Source of the DNA: Gemmatimonadota bacterium
GTDB taxonomy: Bacteria; Gemmatimonadota; Gemmatimonadetes; Longimicrobiales; Gaopeijiaceae
Direction: 5' to 3'
Assembly: GCA_029262115.1 (NCBI GenBank)
Contig: JAJCZZ010000012.1
Location: forward strand, 1 to 64,000
DNA: 64,000 bases
Position numbers and translations under genes: made by a program. Positions 7,865 to 15,658 of this stretch are shown here, one piece after another; position 1 is the first letter of the stretch; each line of letters opens with the position of its first letter. The notes under the pieces are model-generated. The model was not told where the DNA came from. It saw nothing but the letters and a program-made list of their open reading frames with translations, and did no database searches.

Positions 7865-8998
7865 CTACACGGCTTCTCCGCCGTCCGAACGCTGATCGGT
7901 TTCGCGGTTCCGAGTGCCGAGAACGGCTCCGAACTCCTTCAACCCGTCGGCGCCGTCCACGAAGAGTTGGAGGTGCGGGAACGGGATCTCGATCCCGGCC
8001 TTACCCAGCGCCTTGCGGATCGCCTCCGTGTATTCGAAACGGGTCGCAACGGCTTTCGAAGCGTCCTTGAGGTGGAGGTGAAGCTCCATGTCCACGCTCG
8101 ATTCGTTCATCTTCGTGACGACGACCGCGGGCTCCGGCTCGGAGGCCAGCCGTTTATCGTCGCCAACCACGGCCAAAACGACCGCCCTCGTTTCGTCGAT
8201 ATCCTCCTTGTAGGCAACGGAGAAGGGGATGTCGATGCGGAGTCTTCCGACCGCAGATTGGTTCACCAACGGCTGCGTGACCATCTGGAGGTTCGGGATC
8301 ACCACCTCTTCACGGTTCAACGTCCGGAGGCGCGTGGAGCGCATCGTAACTTCGGTCACCTGTCCGTAGTGGTCCCCGACCTGTACCCAGTGGCCGACCC
8401 GGAAGGGACGATCGATGAGGATGGACAGCCCGGAGATGAAGTTCTCCAACGAGTCCTTCGCGGCGAAGCCGACCGCCAGACCGGCGATTCCGAGACCCGC
8501 CAGGAGCGCCGATACCTCCACCCCCAACTGGGAGAGGGCGGTGAGGGCGACGAAGGTCAGACCGATGAAGCGGATCGTCCGCAGCACCAGTGCCGTCGTG
8601 GCCGAGTCGACCCGCCCCCCCCTCCGGAGCACCCGTTGGATGGTGCCCATGACGACACGGTAGACGCCGTAGAGCACCAAACCGACGAAGATGGCGCTCA
8701 CGATCTGCGGCGCCAGCTCGGAGGCCAGGCCCTTCACCCCCCCCACCAATTGGTCGAGGAACGCATCGACGTCACCGTCCGCCAGCCTTCGACCCGCGTC
8801 GCTCACTTCGCGGCCGAGCGTCTCGATGGCGTCGCTGGTGTCGGCCGCCGCGGCCGCGAGAATACTGTCCGCTCGCCGCGTGCTGTCCGCCAGGAATGCG
8901 GAGTCGCGTACCACCACGGAGTCGCCGAGTGCGGCGGAGTCGGCCACCTGTCCGGCCGCCTCTTGAACCCACAGTTTCAGAGTGGTGCGGAGCGTCAC
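7865..8998 (-). CDS. mscS: Small-conductance mechanosensitive channel (MscS family)
   Basis: This 377-residue protein opens under membrane tension to release solutes during hypo-osmotic shock. Transmembrane segments fall near residues 96-118, 138-160 and 164-190. The third is the pore helix with the glycine/alanine-rich pattern LLAGLGIAGLAVGFAAKDSL. It is followed by the conserved beta-domain (GHWVQVGDHYGQVTEV, near 202-217, and VVIPNLQMV, near 232-240) and the alpha-beta vestibule. Residues 20-80 form an unusual aspartate/alanine-rich leader, which may be periplasmic. The start is GTG at 8998, with AGGAAG inside the end of the small gene upstream, which suggests coupling. Confidence 0.9.
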   Translation of the reverse strand: MTLRTTLKLWVQEAAGQVADSAALGDSVVVRDSAFLADSTRRADSILAAAAADTSDAIETLGREVSDAGRRLADGDVDAFLDQLVGGVKGLASELAPQIVSAIFVGLVLYGVYRVVMGTIQRVLRRGGRVDSATTALVLRTIRFIGLTFVALTALSQLGVEVSALLAGLGIAGLAVGFAAKDSLENFISGLSILIDRPFRVGHWVQVGDHYGQVTEVTMRSTRLRTLNREEVVIPNLQMVTQPLVNQSAVGRLRIDIPFSVAYKEDIDETRAVVLAVVGDDKRLASEPEPAVVVTKMNESSVDMELHLHLKDASKAVATRFEYTEAIRKALGKAGIEIPFPHLQLFVDGADGLKEFGAVLGTRNRETDQRSDGGEAV

Positions 8999-9002
8999 TC
9001 GG

Positions 9003-9161
9003 TCACTTCCTGAAGGTGCCGCGCATCGCGAGGGCGACGGCGAGAACGAAAATCGCCCCGAGCCCTGCCAACCATGGGAGGTCGAGGCCGATGCCGGCAA
9101 CGCCGGCCACCGCAACGATCACAGCGAAGGCCAACAGAAGTCCCGCGAGCTTGATGATCAA
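9003..9161 (-). CDS. Small two-helix membrane protein upstream of mscS
   Basis: The 52-residue reading frame runs from TTG at 9161 to TGA at 9003, four bases before the mscS start. It contains two hydrophobic stretches (LAGLLLAFAVIVAVAGVAGI and LAGLGAIFVLAVALAM) and a basic tail (RGTFRK), a small inner-membrane protein. GGAG lies seven bases before the TTG. Position, coupling and hydrophobic pattern argue that it is real, perhaps a partner of the channel. The family was not recognised. Confidence 0.55.
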   Translation of the reverse strand: MIIKLAGLLLAFAVIVAVAGVAGIGLDLPWLAGLGAIFVLAVALAMRGTFRK

Positions 9162-9211
9162 CGTCGGGCTCCGGCATCAGGCCGACTCACATCGCTGGTT
9201 CAGCTGGTTCA

Positions 9212-9280
9212 GGTGGACGCGCGCTGGCGCGGGGGATCGCGCGTGTCCACCGTGCAAAGCGTATGCCAGGCCCGTATAAT
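9212..9280 (+). promoter_or_regulatory. Inverted repeat and TATAAT promoter for the AI-2E-type permease
   Basis: A perfect -10 hexamer TATAAT lies at 9275-9280; the -35 (TGCAAA near 9253) is weak. Just upstream, GGTGGACGCGCG (9212-9223) faces CGCGCGTGTCCACC (9238-9251), an inverted repeat with a 2-nt bulge. CTGGTTCAG is also repeated directly at about 9195-9212. The layout suggests a regulated promoter. Confidence 0.5.
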
Positions 9281-9306
9281 GGCACCGTGCTTGCACTATC
9301 GGTAGG

Positions 9307-10509
9307 GTGGCGGGAGTACCGCCGCCCCCCAATTCGTTCGAACCATGGAGAATCCGAGACGTGAGAGTGGAGTCTGAGGCAGTCTCGCCTGCGAAGGCTC
9401 TAGAGCTGGACCCGGCTACTCCGCCGGAACCCGTGGAGATCCCGACGGAGCCCGTCGAGGTTCAATACACCCCGCAGTGGCCGATGATGGTACTAGCGGT
9501 GCTCGCCATTCTGACCGCCGTGCACGTCGGTCGCCCCGTCCTGTCTCCGGTACTTGGCGGTCTCGTCCTCGCGCTCCTTCTCGTGCCCGCGGTGAGCCAA
9601 CTCGAGCGACTGGGAATCAACGCGACGTTCGCCTCCGGGCTCGTGGTGCTGGCTTTGTTGGCTGTGACGGTGTTCACGGTCCAGCAGATGTCCGGTCCGG
9701 CGCTCAATTGGGTGGATCGGGCACCCGAGTACATGGACAACATCCGGGAACGCCTCCAGCCGGTGAGCAACCCGGTCGCTCAACTCTCCGAGGCCGCCGA
9801 GCAGGTCAGTCGGCTCGCACCGGGAGGTGGGGAGTCGAACGCCCAGCCGCCCGCGCCCGCCCCCTCGTCCGGGCCGTCTCTCTCGTCTCAGCTTCTCGAC
9901 CGCGCGTGGCGTGTCATCTCAGGGGGAGCCCTGACCGCGGTTCTCGTGTTCTTTCTGCTGAGTCATCGGAACGTGCTTGTGCGGAAGGCCCTCCATGTGC
10001 TGCCGGAGGGAGAGCAGCGCAGGAACGCGGCTCAGGCCGTGACCTCCGTTCGAGCGGAGCTCTCGATCCACCTCGTCACGATCTCGTTCATCAACACGGG
10101 GCTCGGAGTGGCGGTGGGAATGAGCATGTGGGCGCTCGGCATGCCTACGCCCGCGCTGTGGGGAGTTCTGGCCACATTGCTCAACTTCATCCCCTATCTG
10201 GGCGCGCTGGTCGGCGTGGGTATCGTCACCGTCGTGGGGCTCTCGAGCTTCGACACGATCTCCTCGGCCTTCGTCGTCAGCGGCGTCTACGCGCTCCTGA
10301 CGTCGATCGAGGGTTTCGTCGTGACGCCGGCCATCGCCGGGAAACGCCTGCGCATCAACCCGGTCGCCGTCCTGCTGGGTGTGCTCCTCGGAGGCTTCCT
10401 GTGGGGCATCCTGGGCGTCCTCCTGGCCGTTCCGACCCTGATCGTGACGCGCGCACTCGCCGAGCATCACCCGCGTGGAAAGAAGATCGCCGTCCTGCTG
10501 GGGATCTGA
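9307..10509 (+). CDS. AI-2E family transporter (PerM/TqsA-like permease)
   Basis: This polytopic inner-membrane protein has up to 400 residues. The AI-2E/PerM family includes E. coli TqsA (autoinducer-2 export) and proton-coupled sodium exporters, so the substrate is uncertain. Hydrophobic helices begin at QWPMMVLAVLAIL (about residue 58). A soluble, proline/serine-rich periplasmic-type segment covers about 160-200. The hallmark LLNFIPYLGALVGVGIVT falls near 289-306. The first 55 residues are proline/glutamate-rich. The GTG at 9307 lies about 20 bp after the TATAAT; a second GTG at 9361 preceded by GGAG is an equally possible start. Confidence 0.85.
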   Translation: MAGVPPPPNSFEPWRIRDVRVESEAVSPAKALELDPATPPEPVEIPTEPVEVQYTPQWPMMVLAVLAILTAVHVGRPVLSPVLGGLVLALLLVPAVSQLERLGINATFASGLVVLALLAVTVFTVQQMSGPALNWVDRAPEYMDNIRERLQPVSNPVAQLSEAAEQVSRLAPGGGESNAQPPAPAPSSGPSLSSQLLDRAWRVISGGALTAVLVFFLLSHRNVLVRKALHVLPEGEQRRNAAQAVTSVRAELSIHLVTISFINTGLGVAVGMSMWALGMPTPALWGVLATLLNFIPYLGALVGVGIVTVVGLSSFDTISSAFVVSGVYALLTSIEGFVVTPAIAGKRLRINPVAVLLGVLLGGFLWGILGVLLAVPTLIVTRALAEHHPRGKKIAVLLGI

Positions 10510-10558
10510 CCGACCCCGTCCTGGTCAGACCGCGAGGATCGAACGGGCCCAGAAGGAG

Positions 10559-11068
10559 TCAGACCAACAGGACCGACCGGGCCCAGAGGAACGCGAAGGC
10601 GGCCAGAACCCCCAGGGTGGCTTCCCACTCGCGATTTCGGAGGTACTGGCTCCACCTGAAGCCTTCTCCGGCCTCGGTCGGGGACCGGTACGGGGTCAGC
10701 CGCGGTACGAACGCCGGCACGCGCTCCAGGTAGTGCGTGAAACGGTCCTCGAAGAGCCCCCCGAGCAACTCTGTTTCGCCGCGCATGGTCCGGCTGTAGA
10801 CGCCGAGATAGAACGCGAGGAAGAGGGCGAGGAACAACGGGACGCCCCCGGCGAACGCGACCCCCGACCCGATCAGCAGGCTCCCCAGGTACAACGGGTG
10901 CCGAACGAACGCGTAGGGTCCCGTGGTCGTGAGCTCCCTCTCCTTATGGATCGTTCCGGCCGCCCAAGCTCGAATTGCGAGCCCTACCGACGTCACCACG
11001 GCCCCGATGAGAAGCGTGCGGGGCGTCGGTCGGGAGAACCACAGGAACGGGACGACGAGCAACCACAC
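10559..11068 (-). CDS. Isoprenylcysteine methyltransferase-like membrane protein
   Basis: This membrane protein has about 169 residues and belongs to the ICMT/phospholipid-methyltransferase-like superfamily. The segment TTGPYAFVRHPLYLG is the cofactor-proximal signature of the family, flanked by hydrophobic helices. These enzymes methylate carboxylates or lipids using S-adenosylmethionine; the substrate here is unknown. The GTG at 11068 is used, but the frame stays open to a CTG at 11097 that overlaps the upstream stop, which would add a basic amphipathic start. It is the last gene of the envelope block running from msbA. Confidence 0.7.
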   Translation of the reverse strand: MWLLVVPFLWFSRPTPRTLLIGAVVTSVGLAIRAWAAGTIHKERELTTTGPYAFVRHPLYLGSLLIGSGVAFAGGVPLFLALFLAFYLGVYSRTMRGETELLGGLFEDRFTHYLERVPAFVPRLTPYRSPTEAGEGFRWSQYLRNREWEATLGVLAAFAFLWARSVLLV

Positions 11069-11094
11069 CGCCTTGAGGCGGAGTCGCCGGAGGT

Positions 11095-11967
11095 TCAGTT
11101 GCCCCGGTCTCCGTCCGCCAGCGCGGTGGCGTGTCGAGCGCGCGCGCGCTCACGCGCAGCCGGGTTCAGGGGAAGACCTTCCTGAATGCTCTGGAGGTGC
11201 AGCGTGAGGGACCCCGGGAACTTCGGGATATCACTCTTGAGGTAGACGAGCAGGCGACGCTCGTCGTCCGTGAAGTGAAGCTCCGCCTTCCCACCCTGCG
11301 AAAACAGACCCTTCGTCTGGATGATCGGCTGCACAACAATCGTATTGAACACGCCCGCCTCCGTTTCGCGGCGATCCTTGCGCAGGACGCGGATCTCCAC
11401 CGGATTCCCGTCGTCTTTGAAGTACCGGTTGAGCGTGTACGTCTTGCCGACTTCGAGCGGAAGGCTCCGCACGAAGTAGACGAAGGAGATGTCGTCCAAC
11501 GGGAGCGACGATCCGAGCCGGCCCGACTCGTCGTTGTCCGCGCGCTCCCACTGACGGCGTCGTGGAAACATCTCGTAGTGGCGGTAGCTCTTGTAGTTGA
11601 CCTGGTGGATGTCCTGGATGAAGCGCCAACTCTGCAGCGTCGCCACGTCGATCCACGTGGAGTAGCTGTCCTTGACCTTGGCGAAGAGCACGCCGCCCGC
11701 GATCTCCATGGTCGCACGGTACACGCGGTTCCCACGCACGGTGTCGACTTGCGAGTCGATGGTCATGTGGCCTTCGCCCGCGTTGAACGCGCCGACCTTC
11801 ACCTTGTACACCAGATGTTCGCCGAGCCCCCACGGCGTCCGGGCGGCGAGCGGGTCGGCCGGGTCGGCCACGGCCGTGTCCGGCACCATCATCTGTCCGG
11901 ACGCGAGGCTGGGAGCGACGCCCAGCGCGAGGGCCAGCACCACCCGGCGCATCGAGCGCGCATTCAC
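11095..11967 (-). CDS. DUF3108 family exported protein
   Basis: The 290-residue protein has a signal peptide (MRRVVLALALGVAPSLASG near the N-terminus) and a predicted all-beta DUF3108 domain, recognised from GEHLVYKVKVGAFNAGEG and the following strands with YSTWIDVATLQSWRFIQDI. DUF3108 proteins are periplasmic or outer-membrane-associated and of unknown function, often near envelope genes. The GTG start at 11967 overlaps the upstream glycosyltransferase stop (GTGA) and is preceded by AGGAGG. An internal ATG at 11952 is an alternative start. Confidence 0.75.
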   Translation of the reverse strand: MNARSMRRVVLALALGVAPSLASGQMMVPDTAVADPADPLAARTPWGLGEHLVYKVKVGAFNAGEGHMTIDSQVDTVRGNRVYRATMEIAGGVLFAKVKDSYSTWIDVATLQSWRFIQDIHQVNYKSYRHYEMFPRRRQWERADNDESGRLGSSLPLDDISFVYFVRSLPLEVGKTYTLNRYFKDDGNPVEIRVLRKDRRETEAGVFNTIVVQPIIQTKGLFSQGGKAELHFTDDERRLLVYLKSDIPKFPGSLTLHLQSIQEGLPLNPAARERARARHATALADGDRGN

Positions 11968-12719
11968 GCGGCCTCCTGGCTCGGGAGATCGTCCCACCAA
12001 CGGGCCCGGCGGAGTTTGAGCAAGCCCATCAGGGTCGGAAGCCAACGTACCCGACTGGGCCGCGTCTGAAGCTCGTAGCGGGGCGTCCGCGGAGACTCCT
12101 CGATGCGCCGTGCGTGGGGCGCGAGAGCACCCAACAGCTCGACGTTCGAAGCCCATCCCTCGCTACGCAGAAAACGCGCATTCCCCTCAGTGTCACGGAG
12201 CGCTTTCTTCAGTACGATCATGCGGTACGCGCGAAAGCCGCTGACCGGGTCGGAGACCGGCGCATGGTTCCACGCACGGCCCATCACGGAGCGCCCGAAG
12301 CGGCGCGCGAGACGCACCGGCTTCGGCGAAGGGAATTCGACGGGCGCCGCACCGGCGACGATGTCCGCACCGCCCTCCAACACCTTCACCATCTGAACGA
12401 GATCATCCGGATGCTCGGTGAAGTCGGCCTGTAGAACGACGGCGCAGTCCCGCTTTGGGTAGGGGGCCTGCTCCACCGCCTCACACAGGAGCCGCACCAC
12501 GGCGCCCGCGTATCCGAGCCTCTTCTCCGATCGGATCACCGTCAACGGAAGCTTGTGCCGATACCGCTGGAGAACCTCGGCGCTGTTGTCCGTCGACGCG
12601 TCGTCGAGGACGAGGATCCGGTAATCGCGACCGAACTCACCCAGAACCTTGCTGACCTTCCACATGAGCACGCCGACCGTGGTCGCTTCATTGTGCGCAG
12701 GAATGCAGACGTAGATCAC
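11964..12719 (-). CDS. Family 2 glycosyltransferase (polyprenyl-phosphate sugar transferase-like)
   Basis: The protein has 251 residues from the GTG at 12719. The GT-A fold starts at once with VIYVCIPAHNEATTVGVLM, then LVLDDASTDNSAEVL and QADFTEHPDDL, the pattern of dolichyl/undecaprenyl-phosphate mannose synthases. These attach a sugar from a nucleotide donor to a lipid carrier. No C-terminal membrane helices are visible. No ribosome-binding site precedes the start; a TATAAC lies about 50 bp upstream on the same strand. The frame is open further upstream to 12878, but that part overlaps the LpxL-like gene and is arginine-rich shadow sequence. Confidence 0.8.
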   Translation of the reverse strand: MIYVCIPAHNEATTVGVLMWKVSKVLGEFGRDYRILVLDDASTDNSAEVLQRYRHKLPLTVIRSEKRLGYAGAVVRLLCEAVEQAPYPKRDCAVVLQADFTEHPDDLVQMVKVLEGGADIVAGAAPVEFPSPKPVRLARRFGRSVMGRAWNHAPVSDPVSGFRAYRMIVLKKALRDTEGNARFLRSEGWASNVELLGALAPHARRIEESPRTPRYELQTRPSRVRWLPTLMGLLKLRRARWWDDLPSQEAA

Positions 12720-12769
12720 GAAAAGCCGGGGAGAAATCGGGAGGGAGACCGGAATGTGGGCCGGCCGGG

Positions 12770-13693
12770 TTATACAGCCCCGTCCGAGGGCTGTTCCTCG
12801 GCAGGGCGGGTCTTCCATCGCTTGTGCTGCCAGAAGTACTGCTCGGGTGCCTCCCTCACCGCGGCCTCCAACGCACATGTGTGAAGCTCGGTCAGCCGTG
12901 CGACGTCCGCGTCGAGGTCTCCGGTCGGGTGGAAGTCCACCGGGACGAGGCGCATATCGTAGCGCTGGCGCCGCCCCCGGGCCCTCAGCGGGACACCGAC
13001 AAAGAGCGGTGCGCCCGCGCGGATGGCAAAGAACGCCGGGCCTTTCGGGGTGGCGGCCAGCGAGCCGAAGAAGGGAACGAAGACCCCGCCGCGGTGCATG
13101 TCCTGATCGGCCACCAGCGCCGCAACCCGGCCGGCGGCCAGGCTTCGAAGGATCCCCCCACGCGCTCGACTCATCTCGATGATGTTCATGCCCATGCGGG
13201 CGCGTGTGTTCATCAGGTCACGCTCGAAAAGGGCATTCGACATCCCCTTCGCGACCGCATCCAGCGGGATGCCCCGAGCCGCCAGCGACGCACCCCCGAC
13301 CTCCCAGTTGCCCAGATGACCGGATACCAGGACGACCCCACGCCCCTGCGCGACCGCCGTCTCGAAGGCGTCGAGCCCGGTAAAATGGCATCGCTCAAGG
13401 AGCTCCGCTGGCGTCACGTCCGCCAGACGAAACGTCGCGACGGCCTCCCTACCCAGATGAAACCAGGAGGCTCTCGCGGTCGCTCGGCGCCAACGCTCCG
13501 GCCGTTCCGGAAACGCCCGGCGGAGGTTTTCCATGACCACGGACGACCGGGCGCGGAGCAACGTGCCGACAAGCCGACCCAACCCACCCCCGAGCTGTAG
13601 GGCCAACCCCTCCGGAAGAGCACGCACCAGCCAGGACAGGGCTCTGAACGCCCGATACTCGAGGCGGAACCGACGGGCCTCGCTCCCACTCAC
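12770..13693 (-). CDS. lpxL: Lysophospholipid acyltransferase, LpxL/HtrB family
   Basis: This 307-residue enzyme adds a secondary acyl chain to a lipid A precursor at the inner membrane. The catalytic motif is SGHLGNWE (an HX4E/D motif). Other family features are VVMENLRRAFPE near residues 52-63, VALVADQDMHRGGVFVPFFG, and KGPAFFAIRAGAPLFVG. An uncleaved hydrophobic/basic N-terminus is present (LSWLVRALPEGLALQLGG). Its start overlaps the msbA-like stop by 4 bp (ATGA), linking acylation with flipping. The chain specificity cannot be predicted. Confidence 0.88.
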   Translation of the reverse strand: MSGSEARRFRLEYRAFRALSWLVRALPEGLALQLGGGLGRLVGTLLRARSSVVMENLRRAFPERPERWRRATARASWFHLGREAVATFRLADVTPAELLERCHFTGLDAFETAVAQGRGVVLVSGHLGNWEVGGASLAARGIPLDAVAKGMSNALFERDLMNTRARMGMNIIEMSRARGGILRSLAAGRVAALVADQDMHRGGVFVPFFGSLAATPKGPAFFAIRAGAPLFVGVPLRARGRRQRYDMRLVPVDFHPTGDLDADVARLTELHTCALEAAVREAPEQYFWQHKRWKTRPAEEQPSDGAV

Positions 13694-15525
13694 CGGGACG
13701 GGAGGGCAGTCGTAGCCCCATCTCCATACTGGAGATCGTGTAGACGCCGATACGGACCGCTCGCCGCCCGCAATTCGTCGTGCGTCCCGGACTCGACGAG
13801 TCGCCCCTCCTCCAGGACGAGGATCCGATCGGCCCGCTCGACGGTCGAAAGACGGTGCGCGATCACGAACACGGTGCGCCCTTCCAGAAGGCCGACCATC
13901 GCGTCCTGGATCAGGCGCTCCGACTCGGTATCCAGCGCACTGGTGGCCTCGTCGAAGATGAGGATCGGCGGGTCACGCAGCACCGCACGAGCGATCGCGA
14001 GCCGTTGACGCTGTCCACCCGAGAGTTCGACGCCCCGCTCTCCGATCACAGTGTCGTACCCGTCTCGCATCGACATCACGAAGTCGTGCGCGTGCGCCGC
14101 TCGAGCGGCGGCGACCACCTCGTCGTCCGTGGCATCGGGTCGGCCGTAGGCGATGTTGGCACGCACGGTGTCGTGAAACAGAACGGTATCCTGCGATACG
14201 ATGCCCAGACGTGACCGCAACTCGGCGACTTGAATATCCCGCACGTCCACGCCGTCCACGGCGATCCGCCCGCCCGACACTTCGAAGAACCGGCCGAGCA
14301 GATCCACCAGGGTGGTCTTGCCCGCGCCGGACGGGCCCACCAGCGCCACCGTCGACCCCGCCGGGACCGTAAAGGAAACCTCGTGAAGAACCAGCTCGCC
14401 CGGGCGATAGGCGAACGATACGTCTTCGAAGGCGATAGCATGATCCAGACCCGGCCAGCTCCGCGCATCGGGCCCGTCTCGGATCTCCACGGGAGCGTCG
14501 AGAAACTCGAAGACGCGTTCGGCGGCGACCAGGCCGGGCTGCGCCGTGGCCGGGAAGCGGGCAACGTTCTTCACGGGAGCGTACAGCTTGAGCGACAGCC
14601 CGAGGAAGCCGATGAACTCCGGGCCGCTGAGTTCGCCCGCAACCACCAGGCCGGACCCGTACCAGAGCAGGATGACCGTTCCGACGGCCGCCAGCATCTC
14701 CGTCATCGGGGCCGCGGCCGCACGTGCCAACTCCGCCCGCATGAACGTGCGGAAGTAGCCGGATGTCAGCGAATGGAAGCGCGCCCGCTCGCGCGACTCC
14801 GCGGACGAGGCCTTCACCAGGCGGATGCCCGACAGCGTCTCCTGCACGTGCGCGTTGACTTCTCCGCCGAGGTGGAGAACACGACGATCCCTGCGCCGAA
14901 GCACTGAAACCAGGGGCCCCCAGACGATCATCGTGCCGGGAATCACGACGAAGGCGGCCGCCGTCAGCTTCCACGAGATCAGCAGCATGGCCACGAGAGC
15001 CACGCCGAACTCGAGGCCGGCCGTCAGCAAGCGGGAGAGCTCGGCGGTAACGAGAACCCGGATCTGCTCGACCTCGGTCGTGAGTCGACTGACGATCTGA
15101 CCCATGCGCACGCGGCCGAAGAAGGCCAGGTCGAGATCCACCAGATGGTCGTAAACCTGGTTGCGGAGGTCCCGGTTCACCCCCTGCTCGACGCGGGCGG
15201 CCAGATACGTCCGCGCGAAGTGGACCGCGTTCTTCACGAGAAACAGACCAAGAATCAGCACGATGATGCGCTGAACCGCCTCCATGGGCGGTCCCTGGAG
15301 GTCGACCCACCGGTAGACCGTCGCGTCCAGCAGCCGGCTCATTCCCGTGGACGTCGAGGGCGAAGCCGCGCCGCCCTGCCCTGCGAACAGGGCCTCCAGA
15401 AAGGGGATCAACAACACGTACACGGCGGCGTCCAGAACCGCGAACACGAACGTGGCGACCACGGCCGCCGCGAGGAAGGGCGTGTGGGGTCGCAAGAACG
15501 AGAGCAAACGCGTGAAGTGTTCCAC
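13690..15525 (-). CDS. msbA: MsbA-like lipid A exporter (ABC transporter, fused permease-ATPase)
   Basis: This half-transporter of about 611 residues would flip lipid A-core across the inner membrane. The N-terminal part has six transmembrane segments (first at FLAAAVVATFVFAVLDAAVYVLL). The ATPase part has Walker A GPSGAGKTT near 396-404, the signature LSGGQRQRLAIARA near 500, Walker B ILIFDEATSALD near 520 and the H-loop histidine in VFVIAHRLST. The GTG start at 15525 is chosen because the sequence upstream is proline-rich and overlaps the divergent promoter region; there is no clear ribosome-binding site. Coupling with lpxL supports an LPS role. Confidence 0.88.
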   Translation of the reverse strand: MEHFTRLLSFLRPHTPFLAAAVVATFVFAVLDAAVYVLLIPFLEALFAGQGGAASPSTSTGMSRLLDATVYRWVDLQGPPMEAVQRIIVLILGLFLVKNAVHFARTYLAARVEQGVNRDLRNQVYDHLVDLDLAFFGRVRMGQIVSRLTTEVEQIRVLVTAELSRLLTAGLEFGVALVAMLLISWKLTAAAFVVIPGTMIVWGPLVSVLRRRDRRVLHLGGEVNAHVQETLSGIRLVKASSAESRERARFHSLTSGYFRTFMRAELARAAAAPMTEMLAAVGTVILLWYGSGLVVAGELSGPEFIGFLGLSLKLYAPVKNVARFPATAQPGLVAAERVFEFLDAPVEIRDGPDARSWPGLDHAIAFEDVSFAYRPGELVLHEVSFTVPAGSTVALVGPSGAGKTTLVDLLGRFFEVSGGRIAVDGVDVRDIQVAELRSRLGIVSQDTVLFHDTVRANIAYGRPDATDDEVVAAARAAHAHDFVMSMRDGYDTVIGERGVELSGGQRQRLAIARAVLRDPPILIFDEATSALDTESERLIQDAMVGLLEGRTVFVIAHRLSTVERADRILVLEEGRLVESGTHDELRAASGPYRRLHDLQYGDGATTALPSR

Positions 15526-15580
15526 GCCGAAAGGTAGAAGAACCGTTGCGGACTGCGGAGTCGGAGGGGCGGCCGACGCC

Positions 15581-15608
15581 GGAATCGTGGCACGATTCCC
15601 GCTATACG
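15581..15608 (+). promoter_or_regulatory. Inverted repeat and TATACG in the divergent msbA/penicillin-binding-protein region
   Basis: GGAATCG (15581-15587) and CGATTCC (15593-15599) form a perfect 7-bp inverted repeat. It is followed by TATACG at 15603-15608, a possible -10 for the gene starting at 15659. The repeat may be an operator shared by both divergent genes. Confidence 0.35.
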
Positions 15609-15658
15609 AAAAAGACGTTCGCACGCCTGGATTTTCGACATGCTGGAGACTCCCTCTC

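Noticed and set aside
7790..9013. Long plus-strand ORF opposite mscS
   Set aside because: The minus strand carries an unmistakable MscS pore helix and beta-domain. The plus frame has antisense-type composition and no motifs.
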